64,000 nucleotides of DNA from Lancefieldella rimae ATCC 49626 (GCF_000174015.1 NZ_ACFE01000004.1:1-64000), one strand, 5' to 3'. Counted from the first letter of the stretch, positions 25,922 through 34,933 are shown. The notes: generated from the sequence alone by a model not told the origin. A program made the numbers and translations.

Positions 25922-26969
25922 TTCGCTTGGCATCCTGCGTACTTTCCTCATACTCCGTCATACGCCCCACCACACGCGCGGAAGAAACTTGCTCATCGGC
26001 GCAAAGTGCGGAAAGAAGCGCATCCGCATCTTCAGGCGCCACGGCAATAAGCAAGCCGCCCGAGGTTTCGGGACAAAAGAGCACGTCAACTCTTTCACGA
26101 GCAATCCCCGTGGCTTCCACGTACTTCTCGGCATAGTGACGATTACGATACATTCCTGCAGGTAAAATTCCAAGACGTGCAAGCTCAAACACATGGGGCG
26201 AGAGAAACTCAGGACCGTCCACGTTAATCTCGGCAGCAAGATCTGCTCCCTGGCACATCTCAAGCAGATGACCCATAAGCGAGAAACCCGTCACATCCGT
26301 TACGGCATGAACGTCAAAGTTCACCATAATGTCGCGGGCATACCGGTTGAGCGTCATCATGGAGCTCTCGGCAGCATCAATCTCTTCTGCGGTTGCCATA
26401 TTGGCTTTTACTGCCGTGGTAATCACACCTACGCCAAGTGCCTTGGTAAGGATGAGCACGTCACCCGCATGTGCCCCTGAATTGGTATACATTTTTGACG
26501 GATTCACAAAGCCGGAAACCGCCAACCCATACTTGGGCTCACTGTCATAAATGCTGTGGCCGCCCACGATGTTTGCTCCGGCTTCATACACCTTGTCATA
26601 GCCACCACGCAAGATTTCATGCACCACCTCAGAGGGCATGTCTTCAGGTACCGCCATAACGTTAAGCGCAACCTTGGGCTCTCCGCCCATGGCATACACG
26701 TCGGAAAGCGCATTTGCTGCGGCAATGGCACCATACGTATATGGATCGTCGGCAATGGGCGGGAAGAAATCAATGGTCTCCACCAGGGCAATGTCATCGG
26801 TGACCTTATAGACCGCCGCATCGTCTGCCTTATCAAATCCAACCAGTAAGTTGGGGTTTTTGCGTACCTTGATATCCGAAAGAAGCTTTGCAAGCTCTCC
26901 CGCGCCAACTTTCGCACCGCATCCCGCACATTCGGCAAGCTTTGTCAGCTTTACGTCTTTTGCAGCCAT
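25902..26969 (-). CDS. selD: selenide, water dikinase
   Basis: 355 residues. The active loop AECAGCGAK places Cys17 and Lys20 exactly where the E. coli enzyme has its catalytic pair; Cys, not selenocysteine, is used. Further SelD motifs are DDAAVY, DFFPPIADDPYTYGAIAAANALSDVYAMGG and GGHSI. It makes selenophosphate from selenide and ATP. With no selA, selB or selenocysteine tRNA in the window and with hydroxylase maturation genes around it, the selenium is probably for the labile cofactor of the molybdenum hydroxylases. Its ATG overlaps the yqeB stop (TAATG). Confidence 0.95.
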   Translation of the reverse strand: MAAKDVKLTKLAECAGCGAKVGAGELAKLLSDIKVRKNPNLLVGFDKADDAAVYKVTDDIALVETIDFFPPIADDPYTYGAIAAANALSDVYAMGGEPKVALNVMAVPEDMPSEVVHEILRGGYDKVYEAGANIVGGHSIYDSEPKYGLAVSGFVNPSKMYTNSGAHAGDVLILTKALGVGVITTAVKANMATAEEIDAAESSMMTLNRYARDIMVNFDVHAVTDVTGFSLMGHLLEMCQGADLAAEINVDGPEFLSPHVFELARLGILPAGMYRNRHYAEKYVEATGIARERVDVLFCPETSGGLLIAVAPEDADALLSALCADEQVSSARVVGRMTEYEESTQDAKRIRLVQG

Positions 26970-27775
26970 TATCCATCCAGCCTTTCCGTAAAGTGACAGA
27001 GAGCCTCAAGTACGCCTCCGCCTATCGCACGAGCCTTATCGGATGCGGAAAAACAATGTCCTACCTTACAGCGAGGATCAATGTCGCCCGATTTCATACC
27101 CTTGGTTACCGGCACACCTTCTTGCAAAAGACCTCGCAGAACACCGTCAATGGTCGCTTTGACCGGAATGCCTGAAACCATGGCCACTATATCGCCGCGC
27201 TTAACCACGTCTCCGATTTTTGCCACAGGCTCAAAGATGCCCTCAGCTGGTGACCACAGCACGCGCTCTTTGGTAAAGCCACCGATGTTACCTGGAACAC
27301 CGGTGTTCGGGATGGGCGTGCCGTCATAGATAACCTTCCCCAGATAGTGGCCTCGCTTTGTCTCAATTACCGCATGACAGTCAGACTTCGAGTCTGTACC
27401 GGCCTTAAACCCCGGCCCCACTCCGATTACGACAGGAGCCATATCCTTGGTAGTACCAATATTTCGTTTTGCGAGAATGGCATCTACCAACACGTCCGGC
27501 TTGAGCTCTGAAATACATGCACCTTCAGGGTCAACCAAAACCGCAATGTTCTTCTCGCCCACAATACGAAGCGCATCTGTAATGTCTTTTGCTCGAAACG
27601 CCTTGATACCCTCTACCTGAGCTTCGCCCAGGCGAATGGCCTCGGAAAATGCAACGGAGCGACGCACTGCCGTGGGAACCTCCACATCAAGCATCACGAT
27701 GCGTGCACCTGCACGATAAAGTCTGAGCGCAATGCCTGAAGCAAGATCTCCTGCACCTCGTATTACTACCAGCAT
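26969..27775 (-). CDS. yqeB: selenium-dependent molybdenum hydroxylase system protein YqeB
   Basis: 268 residues of the YqeB/EF2563 family. It opens with a Rossmann-like VIRGAGDLASGIALRLYRAG motif, and the C-terminal part looks like a biotinyl/lipoyl-like barrel (VAKIGDVVKRGDIVAMVSGIPVKATIDGVLRGLL). The family occurs only with selenium-dependent molybdenum hydroxylases, but its reaction is not known. ATG 27775 follows GGAAAG; upstream in-frame starts have poor sites. It lies between DUF3343 and selD genes. Confidence 0.88.
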   Translation of the reverse strand: MLVVIRGAGDLASGIALRLYRAGARIVMLDVEVPTAVRRSVAFSEAIRLGEAQVEGIKAFRAKDITDALRIVGEKNIAVLVDPEGACISELKPDVLVDAILAKRNIGTTKDMAPVVIGVGPGFKAGTDSKSDCHAVIETKRGHYLGKVIYDGTPIPNTGVPGNIGGFTKERVLWSPAEGIFEPVAKIGDVVKRGDIVAMVSGIPVKATIDGVLRGLLQEGVPVTKGMKSGDIDPRCKVGHCFSASDKARAIGGGVLEALCHFTERLDG

Positions 27776-27819
27776 ATCTTTCCTCTCCTTGCCGAGTTTT
27801 ACGGCATTGGTATCACTGA

Positions 27820-28089
27820 TCACAACTCAAGCTCATATATACCCACCGGCACAAAGTTTCCCCATGCCGCTTTTTCAAACGTCTCTCGCGCCTCTATCGG
27901 CATAGCCCACGCCAATCCACAATCCGCCTTAATTGCAACGGGAGTTGGAATAAGGCGGCCTGGTATCTCCTGTTCTTTACAGACGCGCTCACATTCGAGC
28001 GCCTCATGCGTGGAATCAAACGCCACCACCGCCCGCAGATGCCGAACGTGTATCTGATGAGTATGTCCGCGCTGATCCGACCCACACAT
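27820..28089 (-). CDS. DUF3343 protein, putative selenium/sulfur carrier
   Basis: 89 residues. The sequence VVAFDSTHEALECERVCKEQEIPGRLIPTPVAIKADCGLAWAMP matches DUF3343, a small family repeatedly found with selD, yedF and related genes. Two cysteines in the core (ECERVC and ADCG) could carry selenium or sulfur. ATG 28089 lies just after the desulfurase stop, so the two are translated together. A carrier role is inferred from context only. Confidence 0.8.
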   Translation of the reverse strand: MCGSDQRGHTHQIHVRHLRAVVAFDSTHEALECERVCKEQEIPGRLIPTPVAIKADCGLAWAMPIEARETFEKAAWGNFVPVGIYELEL

Positions 28090-28090
28090 C

Positions 28091-29269
28091 TCAACGCATC
28101 TCCTTGGCAAGCTCAAAAAGTGCCGAAAGCGCAGTATCTGTCTCATCCTCTGTCGTATAAAAACCAAACGAGAAGCGCACGGCGCCCGTCTCTTGCGTGC
28201 CAAGAGCTCGGTGCATACGCGGTGCGCAATGCGCGCCTGCGCGAACCGCAATACCGTAGTTCATGTCCAAGGTCTCCGCTAGCTCAGAGGAAGTCCATCC
28301 GGCCAGATTGAGTGTCACAACGGGAGCATGGTCACAATTTGGTTTTGAACCGTCAAGAATCGCAAGGTCATCAGGGTAGTCACCATAGAGCACCACCCCG
28401 GGGATACGGCGAACCCCCGCAACAAAGCGCTTGGTTAACGCCAGGTCATGGGCGTGGATGGTATCTACTCCTTGTTCGGCGATGAAGGCAACCGCTGCAG
28501 ACAGACCGGCTATGCCATGTCCGTTGAGTGTTCCTGCTTCAAGATGTTCGGGATAGCGCTCAGGCATACCTTTCTCAAAGGAGAGTACTCCCGTACCGCC
28601 TTGAACTACCGCCTCAAGGTCAACGTGTGGACCTACGAGAAGAGCGCCCGTTCCCTGGGGCCCCATCAGTGCCTTGTGTCCGGTACATGCCAAAAGATCA
28701 AGACCAAGACCGTCGAAGTCAATCCGGAAAGATCCTGCCGTCTGTGCGGTGTCTACCAAGAGCAGTGCACCGGCCGCATGAGCGATGGCGACTGCTCGCG
28801 TAAGGTCGCAGACGTTACCGGTGAGATTTGAGGCATGCGTCACCACCACAAGCTTTGTGCCAAAAGTCACCAGCCGCTCAAACGCACTCCAGTCAAGACG
28901 ACCCTGCCTGTCTGCGGGTACAAAATCAACGTTTACGCCGTGCTTCTCGCGAAGACGATAGAGAGGACGCAAGACGGAATTGTGATCCCAATCGGTTGCC
29001 ACGACGTGATCGCCGGATTTCACAATGCCGAGAATTGCCTTGTTCAGAGCATCCGTTGCGTTTGCGGTAAACACCACGCGTTCCGGATGAGAAAACCCCA
29101 GAAGCGAGGCAAGGCGTTCACGCGCTACCATAACCGCGCGAGCCGCATCGAGTTCGGCGGCCGCAGCTCCGCGACCGGTGCTCCCAAGCGAGCAAAGTGC
29201 GCAAGAAACGGCATCCACCACGCAGGGAGGACGCATATATGATGTGGCGGCGCAGTTGAGATATATCAT
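28091..29269 (-). CDS. class V cysteine desulfurase-like protein (EF2568 family)
   Basis: 392 residues. PLP lysine is Lys199 (CTGHKALMGPQGTG) and the catalytic cysteine is Cys348 (RAGAHCAPRMH), as in group II cysteine desulfurases and selenocysteine lyases. This subfamily travels with selenium-dependent molybdenum hydroxylases and probably frees sulfur or selenium from cysteine or selenocysteine for YedF, DUF3343 or the cofactor. It follows yedF by nine bases. The exact substrate is not shown by the sequence. Confidence 0.9.
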   Translation of the reverse strand: MIYLNCAATSYMRPPCVVDAVSCALCSLGSTGRGAAAAELDAARAVMVARERLASLLGFSHPERVVFTANATDALNKAILGIVKSGDHVVATDWDHNSVLRPLYRLREKHGVNVDFVPADRQGRLDWSAFERLVTFGTKLVVVTHASNLTGNVCDLTRAVAIAHAAGALLLVDTAQTAGSFRIDFDGLGLDLLACTGHKALMGPQGTGALLVGPHVDLEAVVQGGTGVLSFEKGMPERYPEHLEAGTLNGHGIAGLSAAVAFIAEQGVDTIHAHDLALTKRFVAGVRRIPGVVLYGDYPDDLAILDGSKPNCDHAPVVTLNLAGWTSSELAETLDMNYGIAVRAGAHCAPRMHRALGTQETGAVRFSFGFYTTEDETDTALSALFELAKEMR

Positions 29270-29278
29270 TCGAACGCC

Positions 29279-29890
29279 TTACAGCACCATTACACCCGGC
29301 TGCTTTGAGATAATCTCGGCAATGGCGTAGAGGTTGGTAACTTCACCCACCGCCAGCTTGTCTTTAATGCCATAAAAATCAAGACAGGTACCGCAGGTTA
29401 AAATCTTGGTGCCGCGCGATTCAAGCTCTTTGATATCCTCAAGCGACTCCGAACCCTCACACGTCAGATGAGCACCGCCGTTGTAAAACAGCATGGTCTC
29501 AGGAACGCTCTCTTGGTGCGCAAGAGCATAGATGAGGCCTTTCATTAAAATATGCCCAAGCTCATCATCACCGCGACCCATAAACTCAGCATCAACCGCA
29601 ACAACCGTAGCGGAACGATCGGGAATATTGCAAAAGAACGAAGCCTCGGTAGCTGCGGACGCACTTGCCGCGACTGCTTCGTGAGGGGTAAAAGTCATAA
29701 CGGTGTCTTCGCCGTCTTTTGTCGTGGTAAGCTCACAGTTCTTCTCGTCAGCCAAGCGCGTAAGGTTACCGAGAGCAACGGTATCGTTTATCACCACTTC
29801 AAGCACTTCTCCCTGTGCCAGTTTTGGCAACGCTTCAAGCGTCAGGATAACCGGCTTGGGACACGTTAGGTTGCGCGCATCAATTTTCAT
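29279..29890 (-). CDS. yedF: YedF sulfurtransferase-like selenium metabolism protein
   Basis: 203 residues. An N-terminal TusA/SirA domain carries Cys10 in LTCPKPV (the CPxP motif), and a C-terminal DsrE-like domain has ILTCGTCLDFYGI with a CxxC pair. This two-domain form is a marker of selenium use. It probably relays selenium between the desulfurase and SelD or the cofactor. ATG 29890 follows AGGGGG. It is the first gene of the seven-gene selenium maturation run and is divergent from yqeC. Confidence 0.92.
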   Translation of the reverse strand: MKIDARNLTCPKPVILTLEALPKLAQGEVLEVVINDTVALGNLTRLADEKNCELTTTKDGEDTVMTFTPHEAVAASASAATEASFFCNIPDRSATVVAVDAEFMGRGDDELGHILMKGLIYALAHQESVPETMLFYNGGAHLTCEGSESLEDIKELESRGTKILTCGTCLDFYGIKDKLAVGEVTNLYAIAEIISKQPGVMVL

Positions 29891-30003
29891 TGCAATCCCC
29901 CTCTTAAAATTGCACATTCTGCCTACGTATAGCGGGCAATGTGAGTGCTTTTTGCAATAAAATAAGTATATCGCTAATAAAAAACTTTTAGTTAGGCAAC
30001 CAC

Positions 30004-30708
30004 ATGAACTGTTATGAAGTGCTGGGCGTTTTACCGGGAGTTACCTCAGTTGTCGGCAGTGGAGGCAAGACCACGCTGCTCTCAAAACTTTCCCAAGAAG
30101 TTCGGGGAACGGTCGTTTTAACCACGTCAACGCACATCCTTCCGTTCCCGAATATGCCTCTTTTGGAAAACCCCACGCTCTCTGAGATGAAAGACGCTTT
30201 GACAACACACCGCGTCATCTGCGTCGGAACCTTTTCAGGCGAGAAGCACAAATTGGGACCCTCAGCGCTTTGTGCCCAAGAGCTGGCGTCGGTTGCCGAC
30301 TACGTATTTGTGGAAGCCGACGGATCAAAACGGCTGCCCCTGAAGGCTCACTCCCCACATGAGCCCGTCATTCCCGAAGGTAGCCGGCTCACCATTCAAG
30401 TCGTCGGACTTTCCGGCTTTGGGCTACCCGTCAACCAAACAGTTCACCGCAGTGAGATTTTCTGCGACCGCGCAGGCTGCTCGCCGGACGATCTCGCTAC
30501 ACCGGCTCGCATTGCTATGGTCATTGCCGCAGAACACGTTTCAGGAGCCGTACAAGCGGACGTTATTCTCGCCAATCAAGCCGATTGCGAGAAAAACCTC
30601 GCTCTGGCAAGAGACTTTACAAAGGAGCTCCGTTTGCGGGACGACAACACGCCCGTTGTTGCGGGCTCGCTTTTTAATTCGACTTTTGCGGAAATGCGTG
30701 ATAGGTGA
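30004..30708 (+). CDS. yqeC: selenium-dependent hydroxylase accessory protein YqeC
   Basis: 234 residues. A nucleotide-binding P-loop variant GSGGKTT (residues 18-24) opens the protein, followed by LTTSTHI, FVEADGSKRLPLKAH and EPVIP motifs of the YqeC family. YqeC is nearly always found with YqeB; its reaction is unknown but it probably hydrolyses ATP while assembling the selenium cofactor. It is transcribed divergently from yedF and its last 35 bases overlap, tail to tail, the neighbouring minus-strand gene. Confidence 0.88.
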   Translation: MNCYEVLGVLPGVTSVVGSGGKTTLLSKLSQEVRGTVVLTTSTHILPFPNMPLLENPTLSEMKDALTTHRVICVGTFSGEKHKLGPSALCAQELASVADYVFVEADGSKRLPLKAHSPHEPVIPEGSRLTIQVVGLSGFGLPVNQTVHRSEIFCDRAGCSPDDLATPARIAMVIAAEHVSGAVQADVILANQADCEKNLALARDFTKELRLRDDNTPVVAGSLFNSTFAEMRDR

Positions 30709-31306
30709 TAACTACCGGCGCATCTTCGTTGTACTTCTCGCCTACCGAAAACTTTTTATCGCCGTCAATGGTGATTTCTTTGACCTGGTTCTCGTGATTG
30801 AGCAGGCCAATCTTGAGGTCCTCGTCCTTTTTGGTTGTGATGTTTGTAAAGCCCGCATGCTCAAATTTCTTTTGAGCTTCCTCGTAGTCATACTCGGAGA
30901 CGTCTTTGCTGGCGAGAGGAACCTCTACCTTCACCGGCTCTTTTTTAACAGTCTCGGTTTGGGTGGGCTGTACGGATTGCGCCTGTTGGTTTGATGTCCA
31001 CGGATGAAACGCTATGAGTATCACGCACACCACAAGCGCAACGATTGCGGTTACTGCAACAATAAACAGCTGGTTATTGGTGGTTTTCTTGACCGCTTCC
31101 GCTGCGATTTCTTGCTTGCTCTGTATGGGTCCTAACGATTTTGCAGCGGGATGGGGCAGGGTGGCTTGCTCTTGTGAGAGCCGACGCGTAACTTTATCTC
31201 CAACGTCCAGCGTCTCGCCTGTCAGCAAATCGTGATCAAGCGAGTCCATTGCTTTTTGCACGTCGGTATTGTTCTGTGTATCGGCATCGTCTTCACGGAA
31301 GTTCAA
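30674..31306 (-). CDS. membrane-anchored protein with PASTA-like C-terminus
   Basis: About 210 residues: a charged cytoplasmic stretch of ~75 residues, one membrane helix (LFIVAVTAIVALVVCVILIAF) and an extracellular part ending in a PASTA-like unit (DYEEAQKKFEHAGFTNITTKK...). PASTA units are typical of cell-wall-sensing kinases, but no kinase domain is present. TTG 31306 is chosen because AAAGGAGA lies seven bases ahead; ATG 31348 or 31363 would add 14-19 residues but lack a ribosome site. Function unknown. Confidence 0.65.
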   Translation of the reverse strand: MNFREDDADTQNNTDVQKAMDSLDHDLLTGETLDVGDKVTRRLSQEQATLPHPAAKSLGPIQSKQEIAAEAVKKTTNNQLFIVAVTAIVALVVCVILIAFHPWTSNQQAQSVQPTQTETVKKEPVKVEVPLASKDVSEYDYEEAQKKFEHAGFTNITTKKDEDLKIGLLNHENQVKEITIDGDKKFSVGEKYNEDAPVVITYHAFPQKSN

Positions 31307-31420
31307 CTCGTATCTCCTTTGTCCGCCACCGGACTGTCTTTCATACATACTATTTTCACACATAGCGCTATAGGAATATTACAACACCTACAAAGATGGC
31401 AAGTTCATACTGTATTTTTC

Positions 31421-31475
31421 ATACTGTGTATTGCATAGTATGCGTGAGTAATATATACTATGTATCGCATAGTAT
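31421..31475 (+). promoter_or_regulatory. twin PadR-type operators
   Basis: Two 21-base dyads: ATACTGTG-5 nt-CATAGTAT (31421-31441) and ATACTATG-5 nt-CATAGTAT (31455-31475). Their centres are 34 bases apart, about three helical turns, and the second ends 18 bases before the padR start. A weaker half-copy (ATACTGTATTTTTC) lies just upstream. The repeats probably bind the PadR protein encoded next. Confidence 0.7.
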
Positions 31476-31492
31476 ATTGAAGGAGACGTATT

Positions 31493-31807
31493 GTGGATGC
31501 ACAGCTGAAGCGTGGATTTCTTGATATCTGCGTCCTCGCAGCCATAGCCCGCAAAGATTCCTACGGGTATCAAATCATCCGGGATGCCCCTGCGTCACTT
31601 GAGCTTTCCGAGTCAACGCTCTATCCCATTTTGAAACGTCTTGCTAAGCAACATTTCCTTTCCGAATACACACGTGAGCACAACGGTCGTCTCCGCAAAT
31701 ATTATTCGATTACTGACACGGGACGCTTAGAGCTCTCACGATTTACCGCTGATGAGGCCTCCATTACAGACATTCTCTCCTACATTAAAGAAGGAGCATC
31801 GTCATGA
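31493..31807 (+). CDS. PadR-family transcriptional regulator
   Basis: 104 residues, a compact PadR winged helix (LKRGFLDICVLAAIARKDSYGYQIIRD, SESTLYPILKRLAKQ, GRLRKYYSITDTGR). Members repress their own operon and often respond to membrane or drug stress. The start is GTG 31493 behind AAGGAGACG. The stop overlaps the next start (ATGA), forming a two-gene unit with the DUF1700 protein. The twin dyads just upstream point to self-regulation. Confidence 0.92.
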   Translation: MDAQLKRGFLDICVLAAIARKDSYGYQIIRDAPASLELSESTLYPILKRLAKQHFLSEYTREHNGRLRKYYSITDTGRLELSRFTADEASITDILSYIKEGASS

Positions 31808-32634
31808 AAAAGGATGAGTTTCTTGCCGAACTTCGCGCAAACCTTAAGAAAAAGCATGTTCCCAAAATCAGCATTGATGATGCTCTTGCCTATTACGACG
31901 AGGCAATACGCGACCGCATGGAAGACGGTATGTCCGAGGAAAAAGCCGTGGCAGCCATGGGAAGCATTGATGATGCGGTTCAATCAGCACTGGAGAGTAT
32001 GCCTGCGTTTCTACGCGCAACTCAGCGTATCCGCTCTGATTCGGTACTTATGTCCATAACTATCGTACTTCTCGTCATAGGCGCCATTGTCTGGATACCC
32101 CTTACGTTTGCCCTCGCACTTACGGCATTGAGCATTTATTTTGTGATTTGGGCACTTGTTATTTCATTATGCTTTGCAGTTGCCTGTGGTCTTTTCTGCG
32201 GAGTAATGAGTATCCCGGCACTTGTAGTGGGATTTCTGCACGACATGTTCCTTTCCGGTGCACTTTCTGCCGGTGTGTTTCTACTTATAGGAGGTATTTC
32301 AATACTGGTAATACCGATAGTAGCTCGCATAATGCATTCTCTCGTACAAGGCGCACGATACTATGCAAAGTGGATTGCTCATTTCTTTGCACAAGTTCCT
32401 GCCGAGAAGAACGATGTCTCTACGGGGCGAACAAATACAACGCCATGGTCAGAGAGACATTCGAAAAGACTGCTCTCGCTGTTCGGTGGCATTTTTATCG
32501 CAATTGGCCTTGTGTTGATTCTTATTGCGTATATGGGGTCAGGATGTAACCTTGCACGTTTACCTGAGCTTCCTGCACTACAGATTTCTTCTTGCTCGCT
32601 TTATATGAGTCCACATACTATTGCGTTTATGTAA
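31804..32634 (+). CDS. DUF1700/HAAS-domain membrane protein
   Basis: 276 residues. The first ~60 residues are the HAAS signalling-type domain (FLAELRANLKKKHVPKISIDDALAYYDEAIRDRMEDGMSEEKAVAAMG in part), followed by four or five membrane helices. This pairing with a PadR regulator is very common and the product is thought to pass a membrane signal. The last ~30 residues (SLYMSPHTIAFM) look unlike the family and may reflect a small deletion or frameshift near 32545. A DUF4097 gene, often third in such units, is absent. Confidence 0.8.
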   Translation: MKKDEFLAELRANLKKKHVPKISIDDALAYYDEAIRDRMEDGMSEEKAVAAMGSIDDAVQSALESMPAFLRATQRIRSDSVLMSITIVLLVIGAIVWIPLTFALALTALSIYFVIWALVISLCFAVACGLFCGVMSIPALVVGFLHDMFLSGALSAGVFLLIGGISILVIPIVARIMHSLVQGARYYAKWIAHFFAQVPAEKNDVSTGRTNTTPWSERHSKRLLSLFGGIFIAIGLVLILIAYMGSGCNLARLPELPALQISSCSLYMSPHTIAFM

Positions 32635-32740
32635 CTCAATTGACGCAACTCATCCACACACGGATATCCGCAGGTATCCAGATTCTACGTTACGCATCCG
32701 GAATGATCGTGAACAACATATAGAACTGTTGCGGGATCAC

Positions 32741-33382
32741 TTAATTTTCGGTTTCTGAATCCAGTGCCGAGCCTATCGCTTTTATGAGATATCCATTCTC
32801 ATCGAACTCATAATAGTGGTCATCAACTATTCCTAGCCCATGTAAAAAAAGGTAGCCGTTGATTTGTCGGTACGCTTTACATCCATCGACCGTTACCCAA
32901 CCGAAGGGAAGTTTCCATTCAAAAGGTCCAAGTTCTACAGAGCTGTCTTTCACTTTTTTGTAGTCGTCAAGAGAAATTTCCTCCAAATCCACGAGTTTGA
33001 AGGACTCGTAATTGCCGGCAAGAGCGGAGAACCTTAAAGTTCCGAGATCTTGCATGACATATCCCACAGGTTTATCTCTATATCGAATCTCCCAAATAAG
33101 GTTGTTCCGGGTTTCTGGTTTTACTCCTATATAGCAACTACCAAGCGTGAGCTTCATATAGTCGATGTCTTTCAGGTAAGGCTTTCCTGCATCTCCTTCC
33201 TGACGGGCAGTATTGATGGCCTCTTGTGTAGCCTGCTTTACCGCTTTTTGCTGAAGTGAGTCAATTGCCCATGGGTAGGGCGTAGCAAATGCATTCCATG
33301 CAAGAAGAACCGCGACGGCAAGAAACAGAACTATAGAGATAATCTTTAGAGGTAGCCATTTACGTTTCTTGTTCATAGTCAT
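32741..33382 (-). CDS. hypothetical membrane-anchored protein
   Basis: 213 residues. One membrane helix near the N-terminus (IISIVLFLAVAVLLAWNAF) is followed by an extracellular domain of ~175 residues rich in aromatic residues (YIGVKPETRNNLIWEIRYRD, FGWVTVDGCKAYRQINGYLF). No family is recognised. ATG 33382 follows TTAGG; the earlier frame overlaps the upstream gene. It sits 40 bases after the gene at 33423-34097, and the two may form one operon. Confidence 0.6.
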   Translation of the reverse strand: MTMNKKRKWLPLKIISIVLFLAVAVLLAWNAFATPYPWAIDSLQQKAVKQATQEAINTARQEGDAGKPYLKDIDYMKLTLGSCYIGVKPETRNNLIWEIRYRDKPVGYVMQDLGTLRFSALAGNYESFKLVDLEEISLDDYKKVKDSSVELGPFEWKLPFGWVTVDGCKAYRQINGYLFLHGLGIVDDHYYEFDENGYLIKAIGSALDSETEN

Positions 33383-33422
33383 CACGCAACCTAAGTAATT
33401 AAGAACTTGGCAGCTCATTCCT

Positions 33423-34097
33423 CTACGAAGCGCAAGCTCCTTGTATAAGACCACCTACACACCAAGAGCAAAATTTATAAATCCGGTCAAACAAAGTGTC
33501 TTCTTCTGGCTCTGATATCTTCCCTTGTGTAACAAGAGAGTTTATAAGAGCCTCATTAGAGTCTTTAATTTCATCTCTACTAGTTTTTTCTATAAGAGTT
33601 ATATGCTCATAATGCCAAATATACGAACCTGAAATAACATACCAATCATGCGAGTAAAAATCCGTCACAATGGTTATATCTGAGTAATCAATGTCTTCTC
33701 CATAGTAAGCCCTACCCTCAATTGATGAAAACTGATCAGATAGCTTTGATCCATCTTTGTCATATCCTGTCATATAAAGGGCAAAAAGTTTTCCATTGGA
33801 GTAGATGGGATAGTCTACAAATCCGGTATCGGTAAGCTTTCCGTTTTTGAAACTATAGGTCTTGTACCCTTTACCTATAATGACATTGTCAAGATTGATC
33901 TCATCGGCCTCATCAGGAAACAAAAATTGTTTTCCTTCTTCATTTATCTTTGAAAGAAACTCCCTTATATGTTCGTTTACCGCCTCATCCGGATTAGGGA
34001 CGATCTCAGAGGCATAGCAAGGGGCATATACCTGCCAGAACAAAAAGCCAGCAGCTATAACGAAAAGGAAAATAGCTCTGTGGACCTTCTCCCTCAT
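33423..34097 (-). CDS. hypothetical secreted protein
   Basis: 224 residues with a clear signal peptide (AIFLFVIAAGFLFWQVYAPCYAS), cut near residue 29. The mature part has no family I recognise and ends in a hydrophobic, cysteine-containing stretch (FCSWCVGGLIQGACAS). GGGAGG precedes ATG 34097. Base composition is more AT-rich than that of the molybdenum genes, as in the neighbouring 33-37 kb stretch. Confidence 0.65.
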   Translation of the reverse strand: MREKVHRAIFLFVIAAGFLFWQVYAPCYASEIVPNPDEAVNEHIREFLSKINEEGKQFLFPDEADEINLDNVIIGKGYKTYSFKNGKLTDTGFVDYPIYSNGKLFALYMTGYDKDGSKLSDQFSSIEGRAYYGEDIDYSDITIVTDFYSHDWYVISGSYIWHYEHITLIEKTSRDEIKDSNEALINSLVTQGKISEPEEDTLFDRIYKFCSWCVGGLIQGACAS

Positions 34098-34327
34098 ACT
34101 AACCTCCCATAACCATAAAATTACAAAAGGATAGCTATTCAGATTATTTCATGATTTGATTTTCAATTACCAGACAATTCTGTCAATGGCTTAAAAATAT
34201 CAGCTAGTGGTCATTAAATTCTTTAAGAACCTTACGCTGTATTAAATACCTATCATTATCTCCCTAGCAAAAATGTTATAGTCAGAAATCCGATAAGGTA
34301 AGACATCCGAAAAATTAAGGACGTAGT

Positions 34328-34870
34328 GTGATCTTTGAAACAGAACGGCTTATACTTCGCCCATGGGAATTAGCTGATGCAGAATACTTATTCCAATATG
34401 CCAGTCACCCTGACGTTGGACCCATTGCAGGATGGAGTCCTCATACCAGTGTCGAAAACAGTCGCGAGATAATCGAGAATATACTCTCTGCACCAGAAAC
34501 GTATGCGGTAGTTTTAAAAGAACTCAGCCATCCGGTAGGTAGTATTGGACTTATGATTGGATCTGCCAGCAACATAGGAATCCCTGATACCGAGGGGGAA
34601 ATCGGCTATTGGATAGGAGTTCCTTTTTGGGGACAAGGGCTCATTCCCGAAGCCACTCGTAAAATAATGCAACATGGATTTGAAGACTTGGGACTCCAGC
34701 GACTCTGGTGTGGATATTTTGACGGCAACATCAAGTCAAAGCGTGTCCAGGAAAAATGTGGCTTTATCTATCACCACACAGCAAATAACGTTCCCTGTGC
34801 AATCGAAGGACTACTGAGAACAGAGCATATTACCTGCATAACAAGGCAAGAATGGGAAAGATTGCGCTAA
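34328..34870 (+). CDS. GNAT acetyltransferase (RimJ/RimL type)
   Basis: 180 residues. The opening FETERLILRPWELADAEYLF and the acetyl-CoA region IGYWIGVPFWGQGLIPEATRKIMQHGF are typical of the RimJ/RimL-type GNAT family, which acetylates protein N-termini or small amines. The start is GTG 34328 behind AAGGA. It is monocistronic or followed by the small membrane protein at 34934. The substrate is unknown. Confidence 0.85.
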   Translation: MIFETERLILRPWELADAEYLFQYASHPDVGPIAGWSPHTSVENSREIIENILSAPETYAVVLKELSHPVGSIGLMIGSASNIGIPDTEGEIGYWIGVPFWGQGLIPEATRKIMQHGFEDLGLQRLWCGYFDGNIKSKRVQEKCGFIYHHTANNVPCAIEGLLRTEHITCITRQEWERLR

Positions 34871-34933
34871 AATCTGACTATATACTCTATAATCAAGCCA
34901 ATAAAAGGTACTGCAAATTAACAGGAGCAGCAC

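Noticed and set aside
25902-26969. Possible selenocysteine in SelD or a hydroxylase
   Set aside because: SelD has Cys at position 17, and no recognised gene carries an in-frame TGA in a conserved place. The only in-frame stop found is TAA in the methyltransferase, plus a frameshift in the adhesin.
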